The notes under the pieces: generated by a model
Database searches by the model: none
Told to the model about the DNA's origin: nothing
The model's input: only the letters and a program-made list of their open reading frames with translations
Made by a program: the position numbers and the translations under genes
In this document: positions 23,851 to 37,556 of the stretch, in pieces
How the letters are laid out: each line of letters begins with the position of its first letter
Position numbering within the stretch: position 1 is the first letter of the stretch
DNA from: Galbula dea
Taxonomy: Eukaryota; Chordata; Aves; Piciformes; Galbulidae
Direction: 5' to 3'
DNA length: 64,000 bases
Assembly (NCBI GenBank): GCA_013399015.1
Contig: VWZX01001949.1
Location: 3,100,001-3,164,000 of the forward strand

Positions 23851-26389
23851 AGGGTGCTTGATACCTTCTGATCAGGAGTCAGATGGAAAAGAAGAACTCA
23901 AATCGCCCTTTGATCAGGAAGAGCTGGCAGAGCTTGTTAGAAGGGTTTGTAGCTTGCTAGGAACTCATGTCAGACGGTCAATATGATTCGTCTCACTCTG
24001 CTTCAGTAAGGACTGTGGTCTGTTCCCTGTGTTGTAACCAGAATTTGTTGCTTGTGTCAAGTTCATTAGCAGAAATTAACTGGAAATATTAAGAACAAAG
24101 TTAACTGAGGATTGTATAAAAGTCTGGCCTCTGTCTAATTTTTCCTGGCTCTTGTGCTTCTTCCATCTTGTCCTATTCAGAACAAGCTCTGCTCTTTCTG
24201 TACAGTAGTTAGAGCAATGAGGTCTCAAGGTGTTTACATAGTATCAATCAAGTCAATCACCAGAGGGCAGAGGAAATGAAATGAGGATGTTCTGGACCAT
24301 GAAATAGATGACTTGCATCCCTGGTAAAGGTTTAATTGAACAAAACATGTACACAGGTGTACCTGGCTCACCACAGAAATTGCACAAAGGAAGATGAGCC
24401 TCCAGAGAGAAGGATCAAGGCACCCTGAGAGCACACAATGTGTGCAGTCCTTATGTAAGTCATGAATATGGAAAATAGGTCTCCATACACAAATTGTCAA
24501 GCTCCCACAGAAGGCAGCTGGCAGCACTCTTCTTTGCAATGGTTTCACTAGAGCTGGTTGTATCAAATGGGTAAAGGTGCTCTGCTGGCAACCTCAGCAC
24601 TGCACAGTGGTGAGGAGCATATCCTTGAAACCCAAAGGTGTTGCTTCATGGAAACACCTTTGAAGCTGTGTTTCTTCCTCTTTGTGTTTTCTGTGCTCCT
24701 GTTCCTCAGCTCCTCAAGAAAACAATGTGCCTCTGAGAGGGGTGTGCAGAAGAAGGAAATGTACTATTGTTGCACGCTGGCATGTGCAACTACCCATGTT
24801 GTTCTGTGCTACAACCTGTCTCCTGGAGCTCAGTTCTTCAGACCTCACTGCAAACTGAAGAAACAAGATACCCACTACCAGACTTAAAGATAAATGGACA
24901 GCCCAAGTGCTTGTCTGGAAATTGTTTTCAAACCTCTACTCTGCCTAAGCCAGAGCATGATCTTGAACATAGAACTTGAGCAGACACTCTAACCAGCACT
25001 TAGTGCCAGAGCTGTTTGTATTCTCTGGATCAGTGAACAACTGACCCATCATATCAAAGCAGAAGAGCACTAGCAGGAGGGAACAAGAAACCTCCACATT
25101 CAAGTACCTGACAACTTCGCAGTTACACTATTCACTGGAGTAGTGGGACACCAAGGCTTCAGCTCATCCAGCAATTCAGGATTTTCAATGACAGTGGCAG
25201 ACCTTTTCTCTTCCCTGTTATACGCACAGTACTACGGGTCTAAGTAAGCCAAGGAGACCAAGTCCTGTGAGGGACTGTTCAATGTCAGGATCAGAAGGTC
25301 TGCTTGAGATACATTTTCAAGGGACAGAAGTGCCCACAGCTTCTGGGCATGCACACATGCACGCAAGATGACTTTTGGAGGTGTTGGACCAGATCTTCTA
25401 GGCCCAGGAAGCCTGGGATGTAGTCACCTTAAATGTCAGTGGACCAGACTTTGGTTTGGTTTATCATTATTTTTACAAACTTCAGATATGATTTAAAGAC
25501 ATACTCAACTATTAAAGTACTTTCTGATTACCCCTAAGGATATAACAGTTTATTCTTTCCATGCAGAGCTCTTGCCCACCTTCAATAGCCCATGACACAA
25601 GTTTACATGTTTACAGCCCTTGCATGCCCAGATACATCTCATATTCCCAAGTCTAATGCGTTCCCTTCACATGAATTAGTTATATTACAAAGCACAGGAA
25701 AGAAAGCTGTTAAATCTTAAATTAAGTTATTAAAATATTAACTGCAGAAATTCAGTAGCAGCTTGTAGCCCGTGGGAAGTGATTCTGCAGGGAAAACCAC
25801 CATTTGCACGTGAAATGGCACTCAGAGCACCTTATCACATTCATGGAGAGGAGGTGCTGACCCCTGCAGAGAAGCTGCAATTATAGTGAGTCTCTTATTC
25901 GGTGGAAAGCAGTTATCCCAATATATTAGTGATGGAAGATGAGGTACCAAATAAGATGCTAGCAGGATATAAATAATGAGATGGTACATGGCCAAGTGTT
26001 GGAACTGAGCCACTAGAGCAAGATAATGGCAAAGGCACAAGCTTAACTTGCATTGTGCAATTCCTGTGGGAAAGGAGGTGGGAGGATAATGCCACATGGA
26101 AAGCTGATTCCTCAACTTGTAGTGAGTAACACAACTCCGTAGCCCTGCTTGTCTTTGTTCAGAGCTGGAACAAGCAGAGTTGAATTACTGCAGAGGTCTA
26201 ACCCTAGGTGCAAGGCTAGATTCCAGCTGAATATGCTCCCAAAGTCTAAACATACAAAGGCCATTTCTGGCTTCACATAACTAAACCCACGCTGAGAAAG
26301 GGAAGAAGCTGCTGAATGCATGGACCTAGAAACATCAAAGAATTTAATCAATGTCCTACTGAAAAGGGATTTGAACTTGCGCATGACTG

Positions 26390-26414
26390 CTCTGATAGTC
26401 TGGGACTATCAGAG
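26390..26414. repeat. Perfect 11-bp inverted repeat, 3-nt loop
   Basis: CTCTGATAGTC (26,390-26,400), then TGG, then its exact reverse complement (26,404-26,414). A G-T wobble and a T-A pair extend the stem outward. Too short for a microRNA precursor and without a following T-run. Confidence 0.8.
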
Positions 26415-29400
26415 TATACATTATTTGATATTTTATGGTGGCTTCCTGTTACGATGCAAGGCATAACTCATATTTCTAATTAAACATTTTAATATAACAG
26501 TTTGTGTTTCATGGTACAGCCTAGTAAAGACACAAGATGGGGTTTTAAAAAGAAGCAGTGATTTTTTCACCACCAACACCAGTGCTTTTCAACCTGATTC
26601 TGCCCTGTCCTTCCCTTCTTCTGCAAAACCTATGGCAAGCATTCCTAACAGGAACATTGGTCGATCTATACATTATTAAACAGCAGTGTGTTTTATGACA
26701 GGTTTGCTTAAATATCTTTAACTGAGATAAAGGAGTTGCAAAGTAAAATGGCACTATTGTTAATTTTCCCTATTTTGTAACTCTATATAGCCAGATTTAC
26801 AGATTGCTGAAATACTTTACTGTTTTTATTAAAGGACCAAGAATAAAGTAAATTTCTTTCCTGATGTCAGCAGAGGAAAATGGTCAGTAATAATCACATT
26901 TTGATTTAACATACATTACCCTAGTAATTGACCTGGTGACTCATAAGCTAAATCTAAAGCCCAGTGAAATCAAAAGAAGACTTTCCATTGACAGTTGATT
27001 TGGAACATATTGTGTGTAGCTGATCATTGCTGAATTGCAACAGAGAAATGAGTGACTTTTTAAAAACCAGTTTGCAGCTAATGCTTTATAGGTACTCTCA
27101 GAAATACTGCATGGCATTCCCTTTATAGCAAACTGGGTATGTGAGAGCATGGGACTCCTTGCTAAGTGCAGGGTTGAGGTTTTTTCAAGTCTTTGATGAG
27201 CCCATCAGTGCCTCCCTGATAGTGGTAAAAAGGGAAAAAGGGACATCCTTTCACAACCTGCATTAGAAACCAGATATCCCCCATAGCCTCATTTATTGAC
27301 CATAGCTCTCCATAATGAATATAACTTATTTAATGTTCCAGTTGTCCCATAAAGTGCCATAATAAGGAATTAAGAGCTGGGGCTGGGAGGCAGCCCTGGC
27401 CACCACATGGCCTCAACATCCTAGGGACATCATGGGTTTGATCTTTCTAGGCATCTGCTTAGCAAGGAAAAACATTCCTTTAGCTCTCATTCAAAGTGCT
27501 CCCAGATACTGAAGAATTAAAATAAACCCTCTGTTCTCCTTTCAATTATGGCTTTTCTTAGATTCATGGCTAATTGCTCTGACCAGCAGTTTTCTTTGAG
27601 GAATCATTATTAGGTCCTGCTTAGCCTCTATTTCAGTCACTTCCTCTCCCTTGAGCTGATGGTTTCTTCAGCTCGAAAAGGTCTATCCACAGGCTTTGCT
27701 TTAGATCAGCAGCTTCCACCTTTTCTCTCAGGGCAACAGCAGGGTTAACTCACAGCTCAGTAGCTCTGACAGAGCTATTGGAACAGTAGCATTGTTGCTG
27801 GAATAAAAGCATTATAAAAAAAATGGTTCTTCACAAAATAGAAGAGATTATCAAAATGTCTCACTCTATAGACCTTTAATAACTTCTACATGGAGACCAA
27901 GAATATTTCTTAGCTGTTACCTAGGGCTTTTTCACCCACAAGAGTCTTGAATCCACAGCACACAGCCCCTCTCTGTGAGTCAGACTGGCATTGCTATAAA
28001 GCTTCTAGTCACAGAAACACGGAATCAGAGTGCTCTCTCTGCCACCTTCTTGAACCACATCAAATCAATATAGGATTTTTCCTCTGGAACTGAAGTTTCT
28101 GAAGTCTAGGAAACTGCAGTTCTCTTAGAGAATGTACTTCCTTGTCTGACCCATTTAACTGGAAATATAATTGATAGCAGAACCTCCAGGAGATATATAA
28201 ATTTGTAATGTTGATGAACAGTCTGTAAATGCTGCAGATGCCCACAGCATCTGTCACTTTGTCATCTGATAGACCTTGAATAATCCATGACATTGCAGCT
28301 CTCACAGGTGCTCCCAAGATGAATATTTGTAGCTTGATTTCTTAGAAGTATGAGGCTAAACCTCTCTGAAGAGTGGAGTTGCTGTTGTATGTGTGCTCTG
28401 CTTGGAACTTCAGCCCTGCTTTTGGGCAGTGGCTAGATGAGGAATCACCATCCAGGACAAGCACTTATCTTTCTTGCTGCCAGGCTGGGCAGACTCTCAG
28501 TCTTGCAGGTTCTTCTGCACAGATAATGTTCCTTGAACATGGGGATCTGTGCAAACATGCCACTCCTTCACACTTCCTGTGTGAAAAAGAGATGCTTGTT
28601 AGCTGCTGCTTCATATTCCTGGAATAGACTGTAGTTTAAAGGTGACCATGAAGAACACTTTAAGAGTTCTTGTCACAAGAAATTGTCATTGAGATTTTAC
28701 ACACCTCTTGAAGATACTTGCAGAAATATACTACAGGAAAACAGGTTATAACACTGCAGAGCAGTTGTGCTGTCTGTGTCAAGATCTTCAAAGCACAAGA
28801 TGTGCTTTCTTGGACTTTTGGACTGCTTTGTTCCAGAGATGATAAGGAGTTAAAGTAAGTTTTCTTCAAGCTGTTTGATGGCCTATTGTACAGTCTTTTG
28901 TTTTTGCCTTTAAGCAGCTGACAAATCTCAATTTATTAAGCTCATGAAGACTACTTCTGGCATGGTAAAGTGTAAATTTATGTTGCACTAAATTTTTTTT
29001 CTAATGCAAATAAAGAAGCTAACTTAATTTGTCATTTTCATTACAGGAGAAAACTTTGTGAGCCTAATGTTAGGCAAGCGAATGACACATTTGGTCAACA
29101 GGGTTTCCTATCTATGAAAAAGGACAGACTTCTCTTAAAATTAATCAAACCACCCCAGTGAGGCCAGTTTGTCTTTAGAGGCTTCAACCAGAAATAACAC
29201 CTAGTTTGCTAGATCTTGACTTCCCACCCCAATAAATCACAATGCTCAAACATGATGACCCCTTACTCAGGAAAAATTTTATATGATTCTAATATGGTGT
29301 CATTTAATAAACTAGGATCACATCTACTCATAAATCACCAGTAAACTGCAAAAAGAAAAGACAACAGTAAGGGAAATTCTAGCTCGACAACTAGGTTCCT

Positions 29401-31195
29401 AATTGAAGATTTCCAAGTCTTGATTTTTCTCTCTCTACTGTATAATTAGATCAGAGACCTCCATATTCTCTTCCAACAGGCATTTATGCACACAAATGGC
29501 CTGTGTGTCTTCTAGATGACTTCTGTTTCCTATTCTGCTTCCCCTCAAATAAAACGGAACAATTCTAGCTTGTCTGCTAAGTGTAAAGTTGTCTGAACAT
29601 CTTTAATAGTGCAAATTTTAATGTGCTCATCGAAAGGAATATATTATGCTTCCACTTGCTTCTGAGTTTAGAAGACGCATTTTGCTATACTTGTACTGTG
29701 ATGTCTCCTACCCCTGTACAGAAGAGAAGGAAAGGCCTAGCCTATTGCTTATACAGAACATCAGTTTGTCAAGCATTTTGTACATCCACTGGGATTAGTA
29801 GAGCTGTGAAATTGTATCATTATCATTGCCTGCTGCATTACAGAACCACCAGGCAGGGCCTGAGAGAATTTGAATGCATGTTTCTGCAAAGACGTTTTAA
29901 AGGCACAGTTTGCCTTTCCGTTTCTTTACTTCCTGCATATTAATCCAGCTCCAAAGTATTCCAGACTGGTGCCCAGAATCAGAATTTTCTTCTTTGTTTT
30001 AAACAAAGATTTTTTTCAGGTATGTGAGCTATTTCACCCAAGCCCATTTTTTACAAATAGGGGAACTGTTGCTTTTTGCTTAGACACATTTACAGCTTCA
30101 GAAGAGAGAGGCAGACTTGCAGACTGCTGTGAAGTGATTTAGGTTTCAACCTTGGTCTCCACAGCATGCCTTTGAAAAACAGGCCACTTGTAGACACAGA
30201 TTTCATCTCTGCGAACACTGAAACATGCACATGAAGTGCAACAGCAGTAGTGAAGTCATGGCTTTACAGTATCAAGGTCTTACTTAAAAATGTGGCTTGG
30301 CTTAGAAGCACTTCATTGTAGGCAAATTTAATTTTTTCTCTTTGTTACAGCAAAAAACAAATTTCAGAGCTAAGTAAGCACTAACCTGACAGGCAATTCA
30401 TAAGGCTTTTAGAGGGGTAAGTGCACTTGGAAAAACACCCTTTAGACACTCAGTGGAAGTTACTGCTCCTTTATAAGCCTACACCTTAAAAAGAACTCTC
30501 CTAAACCGAAAGTCTCTAAATTGACAATTTAGAGAGAGAATTTTAGCTGAGCCCGGTGTCAGTGTTTGTTGTTGCTCCAGCCTCACCTGGGTATTGTGAT
30601 CCCTCTTGGTTCCTGGGGGCTGCACAGAGAAGCCAGCACTGAGGGAGGCTATCGAGTTTGTAGCTCCTGACAGGGTGTGACTGTGCTTTTGGACACAATC
30701 CTAAACAAACAGTGGTGTCAAACTTTTCAGCCCTGCAAGGGAAGTCACGCAGCCAGCCAGGCTAGGCAAGGCTAGGCAGGATTAACTCTTTCCAAGGCAA
30801 GGCAATTTCCTTTTCCCTGTTCAAATCTGAGCAGAGGGCTCATTCACCCACTCTTCACTCCTTTCCTCTTCCATTAGTTTGGTAATGAGAAAAGCAAAGA
30901 CTTCAGTGCATGTCATGGAAGGTGTGAAAGGTTTCAAATCCCTTGTGCACTTTTGCAAAAGCATGAAGGTTATAGCAATGTTAACATTTAAAGTGGAAGG
31001 AAACAGACAGGGGAAACATGGGCCCAGCACCCTTGCAGCTCTGCCGATGTCCTATATATTTCATATAAGCTAATGTTGTGGTATACTAGAATGTTATTTT
31101 GAAATAGGAAAATCAGGCAGTTGATCACATTGTATTATGAAATGTAATTCTAGAGAGAATTTCATAGGTTTATACAAACCTTATGATTCATAAAC

Positions 31196-31245
31196 TATAA
31201 TATTATGCATTATATTACATATATATACATTATATTATATTATGT
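31196..31245. repeat. AT-rich low-complexity tract
   Basis: Irregular TATTA/TATATA units, no period maintained for long. Confidence 0.7.
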
Positions 31246-33649
31246 AGCTTCTGAAAAACAAGACTTATACTGCCAAGAAATGGTGTGTAATGTCAGCACA
31301 GCAAGCAGAGCTCTTGAATGAAAAAAAGGTATTTTGGTATTTTCACAGAAGCGTGTTCTGAATTTGTGGATGGTATTGCCCATTTTTTTCAAAGAGGGAA
31401 ATTACAGTAATTTCCCTTCTACTCTTAGGACCATTATTATAGGATACTGCAGTTAGGCTTTTGTGATTTAATAAAGAAACCCACCTGCAAAAGGGGTGAA
31501 ATATGTATTGCAGATTTTAAAGCACTGTGTAAGGAAAAATGTTTTGCAAATTTGAGGAAAGGATGATGAAACTGAATTGCAATAATTCAATTTGCAATTA
31601 CTAATTTGTCTTTATGCCCTTTTGGTTGAAAAGGAGCCATCCGACTGAGATGCATGCAAAGAAACAAAGATAGAGCATATGAGTCTTTATCCCTGGTAAG
31701 TAAAAGCAAAATTAATGGAGTTTGTAATTTGGACATTGATCTCAAGCAGCCATTTTTGCATTAGGTAAATTTTCAAAAGTCTGATATCCTTTTAGGCTCT
31801 GTGATAAGTAGTGCAAACAGTTTAGTTAACAAACAGAGCATTTTTCAAATAATGCTGAGTAGGATTTCTGCTCAAGCACTAAAGTACACTTCAGTATCTC
31901 TGACTGGGAAACAAAATTACAGCATAGCCAAAGATGGATGGTATGTTCTAACAGAGGCTAAATGGAAACTACTGCTGCAAGGAAAGGGTGCTTGGAAGAT
32001 ACGATTATTTACTGATAGTGGCACTCTATATTTAACTACTTTGTTTCAAAGATTCTGCACTGATTTGGATTAAATCCAGTGCAACTTTGAAGTTGAGATT
32101 TTCTTTTTTGAAAGTTCTTTGCAGAAGGAGCATCTGCAAATTCTGTGCAGAGAAATACAATTTGAGGAAGTGTCAGGCCTGCCTGTCCTCCACAGCAGGC
32201 CAGCGGCTGCCTGGAAGTGTCACCACAGATAATGTGAGTAGCACTGTTCCATTTGTACATAGAAATTACTTACATGCTTGATGTGAGATCAAGAAGCAAT
32301 TCCAACACTCAGATTTGGGAGAAATTGGGCTATCTCTGTTGAGCATTAACAGTTACAAAATTCAACACAATTTACCTGGCTAAAACTCAACAGAACTGAA
32401 ATGCTCATCAGTAGGTATTTTCAGAAACATAACAGGGTCTGAATAACAAACTGAGTGCTATGAACAAGCAGCAGAGAGGTAAGTGCTTTCTTCAGTCTCT
32501 TGCACTGAATTCCTGTTGTTGTAGGTAGCTCTGAAAGATTCTGTACTGCTTCAGGTATCAGCACAACCAAATCCCCTTATTTTCATATGTTCATTACTCA
32601 CTAAATGCAATTATGGTCTTCCTGTTTATTTAAAGAGATACATTACATGTAGTACTGCACTAGCTTCATCAAAAGGTAGACATTGCCATTAGTTTAGGCA
32701 ATTTTTATAAATAGAGTCTTCCTATATTAAATAACAACACCATTGTCAGAACTGGACAAAAGTTTCTCCTTGAAGAAGCAATTGTCTCAGGTGCAGCTTT
32801 AAATTAAGAGAAGAAAATGTTAATAATTGGTGAAGGAGAAAGAACATTCAGAAGGTGTCCTGTTGTGTACCCAGGGTCACTGTGTCTGCTGTGGAAAGTC
32901 AGGCCATCTTCTTCTACATTTGGGGTTTCCCAAATTGTGCAAACACTAGTCTGAACTGGCTGGAATTGAAAAGAGATTTGGGTAGTGTGAATTTTCTTGT
33001 TTGACTTAGGTACTCAGCCAAAGTCATGACAACAGTTTTAGTGGAAAAATCATGTTCTGTGTATACCTCAGACTAGTGTCTCCCCCTCATTAAGTCCAGG
33101 AATATCTTAAACAAGTTTTAAAAGCAGAACTGAACTGGAATAATCTGAATTGTGACCAGCAAAGATAGTGTAAAATTTATTGCTTTACAAAGCATAAGGT
33201 TCCCTGAATTTTTATTTATTAATTTCTTTCTGCTAACAAAAAGAGTTGTTGACTTCAGGAGAAACGTCTGCATTCTTAGAGAACAGCACAGGGTAGGTGT
33301 CTCAGAATGTAAAAGTGAAAGTGATTGGACACTGATTGGTAATAAAGGTGAAAGTACACAGTTCAGTTTCTTTGCTCACAGTGGAAGAAGGAACAAAGCA
33401 AACAGTCAGGATGAAAAGAAAAGTTAATTAAATTCCAAATAACGTTCATATAAGTTATAATGGTATTAGTAGCACAAGCTAGGAAATTTATTACTAAAAA
33501 TAGCTTTTTTTCAGTCTTCTTAGGTTTCCTCTGTACTTAGTAAAGAGAGGCAAACATATCCAGAAGGCATTTCAGATCTTAGGAGAACTGAATTATTTTC
33601 TCATATGTACTCAATCTCTTTCTTTCACTCTATATAAATATACATGGAT

Positions 33650-33677
33650 ACACAGACACACAGAAACACACACACAA
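33650..33677. repeat. CA-rich simple repeat
   Basis: ACACAGACACACAGAAACAC followed by further CA units. An interrupted dinucleotide repeat. Confidence 0.7.
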
Positions 33678-36600
33678 GGAAATACTTATGTGCATACACA
33701 CAAGTCATTGTAAGTATGTAGGTTGCACACATACTTGAATCTGTATACAAGCATGTGTCCATGTGCTAACAGTCCTGAGCAAGCTGCACTCTAAACCCAG
33801 GACCCTCAACCACGATTCTATGGGAGAAATCCAAGTGTGGAAGTTTGACAGAGCAAATTACAATTCCATTCTTTCACTGTTTTTACAATTATGTTGCAGA
33901 AAGGAATTTCTTCAGACTTAACACTGATTTACTTAGTATCAGACTAAGGATTTGAGAATATCAGAATAATATTTACATGGCTTTAAACAGAATATATGGC
34001 TTTAAATAGAAGCTGGTGGTTAAAAAGTGAATAAATGGTTCATCAAACTAAATGTCATACCTTGGAGAAATGTAGTCACATCTTCAGCTCATGTAAATTA
34101 GTAGAGTTCCCAAGACCTCAGGCCTCCACAGACCAGCTGAGGGACCGGACAGAGCCTCCCTTGGTCATCATTTGGATCTCCCTGCATGCCCCTGTGGGAC
34201 CATTTTGCATGGGGTTTTCTTTTGGATGCCTTTAGACCAGACAGACCTCTTTCTTGAGGCAGGGGTGTGCCCTGGCATGTCAGTCCTCTCTGACCTGGTG
34301 GTGGCTGCATTTCAGCTCTGTTCTGAGCACACTGGGGAAACAAAACTCTGCTGTTACTAATGTAAAATACATGAATGTTACTGAGCCACATGCACCCTGC
34401 TTAGTGCCCAAGGAAGAAGACTTGGCATCCGATATGCAGGAGAATAATATTCTGACTCTTGTTTGGAGGTCACGGCAGGAGTTAGAAAGTAAATATATAT
34501 AAATATATCCTACTGAATGCTAGTTACATGCAAGCTTGGGTTGGAGCTACTCCATCTTAATCAAATAAACACAAAATATTTTGCCTCATGGTAATATTAT
34601 GGTTACCATAGTGTGATAATTTGGTTTCATGATCTTTCAAGATAACCAGATAATACCAGAGATAAACAGGTAAAGTCTGTGTCTGCAGTTCTTCCTTGCA
34701 TGGCAAATTCCATGAACATCAACAATGCCAGGCTTATCTTACTGCAAATGCTTATCCAGTTACCTAATGCAGCTCAGAGGATTTAAAGGAACTCCCAGGG
34801 ATGGCTGAAACTCTTGAGTAAAAAGCTCTGTAGCTGCACAACATTTTTTCCCACCAGAAGTGGTTAATATTACATTAGAGTGATTGCTCTCTTTTCTTCA
34901 TTGTTTAATTAAATATCCATAGCAGATTTGCTAAAAGAGAGCACTGAATTTTAGGTGACACACCTGCCCCTGAAGTGTCATCTACACATCCAGATCACAG
35001 TCCAGTTTTTGTGTGGCAGCCAGTGATTTTTAAGCAGCTCTGACTGCATTCGCTGTCACTAGGTGACTGGAACAGAGAGAGAGAGAATACAAGAAAGCCA
35101 CAGCAGCACTGGCAAAGATCAACTCTCTCATCCTTTCATATGAATGTGACTGCTGAATCTCAGAGATTATGTCCACTCCTCCATTTAAAGAATGAAGAGT
35201 AAATATCAGACTGTGAGTAGGTACTATTTCCACTAATTGTAGTTGCAGTTCTCATCCTTTTAGTACCTTCCAAGAGAAGCAGAGGGCTCTAGGTTATTAA
35301 GTACATATATTAAGAGCATATTATTCACTTTTCTTTATTGCAAGGTAAGCCTATATCTGCTACAGAAACCTATAGACACTGACAATTTTTTTACCCTGGT
35401 GTGTGCACTTAGATTTGCACTCTAGTAGCTGTGTGTGGATGTTTGAAAAGCCTTCAATGCAATTACCACTGAGTAGTCCTGATAACTTCCAGTGACCGTA
35501 AACAAAATGGGCTTCTACTCATGGGAAAAAAATAAACACTACATATTTTTCCTGCTTGTATGCTTCCCATTATGTCATGCTCCTCAACATGAACTTTCAA
35601 CTCAGTTTGTCTTATTATGCCAAAGTTTAGGTGCCTGAGAATAAAAGAGCATTTAGCTCAATAAGGATGCTGTATAAGTATAAAGGTGATCTCTAGGTAT
35701 AAAACAAATAGCCAGGTCACAGACTGGAATAGATTCTTCTCTCTGACTCCTCTTAAATTAAGAGGACCTGAAAAAAACAGCCAAAACAGACTGCATAGAT
35801 GGTAAAAGATAAAATAAGTTAAAGATTTACTGAACATATCTCAGCTGAGATGACTTGATGAATGAGCTGACAGACTAAGTGGCTTATCTCTGTGTCACTA
35901 GTGAGTTACCTCCCTGTTAACTCACTCCATAAAGCTGATTCCATGCGTTTCCCTATGTCTTTATTGATGTTTCAAACTCACTGGTGGAGTATTTTGGTTT
36001 GTCCAGGCTTGATCTACTTTCAGTCTATTGATATTAATTTATATTCCTATAGCCCATTAACACCTTTGCAATGTTGATGAACTTTTTTTCTTCTTCCTCT
36101 TCTTCCACAGGTAAAACAGTGTCAAGAAGTGTGGAGATATTTAATCCAGCACATAAGCATCATATGACATGCAGTGGTGCTCTGTGGCTTTAATATACCA
36201 AATCTAGTAGCGGAGACAGTGAACTGGATGCCTGTTCTGAGATGTGTTAGTGAGGCAGAGGTTAGGAGTGGTCATAACAAACCAGACTAAAATGTATGCA
36301 CTCACCAACCAATATGAGATGACCTTTCTTGTGCTACTTCATCCTCCTTCTGTAACAGCTCATCACCCTCTATCACTTGTCACTGGCTCATCTCAAAACC
36401 TAGCTTTCCTCTAGATTTAGACTTCAGTACTTAATTCTTCCACCCACATCTGTGTCAATTTACCTCCCTCATGTTGAACAAAGAGCAGATCAAGGGCTGT
36501 CATTCCGCTTGGTTTGATCGGCAAGTAGAAAATGTACAAAACCACCCCCCCTAGTTCCAGAAGCTCACTGATTAGTCAGCAGAACCAGAGCCTTGGTAAC

Positions 36601-37519
36601 TGCCAGGCCTTTGTAGCTGCACCTGCACATGACAAACGACACTAGCTGCAAAGAGGTCCTGTAAGCCAAGAAAGTTCTCAGCCCTGAAGGTGAAGTTTGG
36701 GTTCTGGTAGACTCAAAATGGCTATGCAGTTTTCTCAGCAGAAAAGAGAGCTGATAAATCATAGCTATGCCTCTAGCAGGCTGTGGTGAACATGCTTTGC
36801 TGAGTATTGAAATTTGGTACACCAGTATCATCTCCTCCACCTCCATACACTGTCTGTGTATGTGCCATGAATATCCTTGCTAAAGACTCTTAACAGTCCA
36901 AGTGCCTGTTTTCTCTGTGTGATAAGGACTCTTATAGTATTGTTTGTCATGTTGTCTACATTATAGCTGACATCCTCCAGTAAATATGGGCAGTGGGGTG
37001 TATGATAGTGCTGGATGATGGTTTAAGGAGGGAAGCTGAAGGACACATGGTATTTAACATTAAATGCTTCGCAGAAATCCTGGCAAGGTGAAGGATTAAA
37101 TTGATCAAGGTATCTTGTCATAGACTTTTTGAATGACTGCTCAGCGCGTGTACTGTGCTGGCATGAAAAAGTGCCAGATTTCAACACATTCAGCTTTATA
37201 CCAGAGTCAAGCATAGGGATCATCAACCTCTCTCTTTAAAGAGCACATTCATGTTGGATCCTCATGAGGGATTTATGTGTCTTCCTCTTTAATAATGCAC
37301 AACCTTGTAGCTTGTGCAGTCTCTAGGAAACACTGGGAACCTGCAGTCAGAAGAGACAAGGGATTCTTTGGAGACAGCTGTTTTCACACCTTTTTCTGCT
37401 CTTTTTCATGTTCCCTGCTGCACATGAAGATGATACTCTAATGGAGATTATGTATATATTTCCTGGCATACCTGTGTGTGCATGCACACCATCACTCTAA
37501 GGACACAATTGTGTGTGAG

Positions 37520-37556
37520 CACATGCACACACACACTATAATATATATACATGCAT
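37520..37556. repeat. Compound CA/TA simple repeat
   Basis: Short CA-rich run followed directly by a TA-rich run. GT-rich units lie just upstream (37,470-37,516). Confidence 0.65.

Noticed and set aside
28008..28060. CACAGAAACACGGAATCAGAG as a possible CR1 tail
   Set aside because: It resembles the CR1 terminal repeat only loosely and is not followed by the CR1 3' body sequence.
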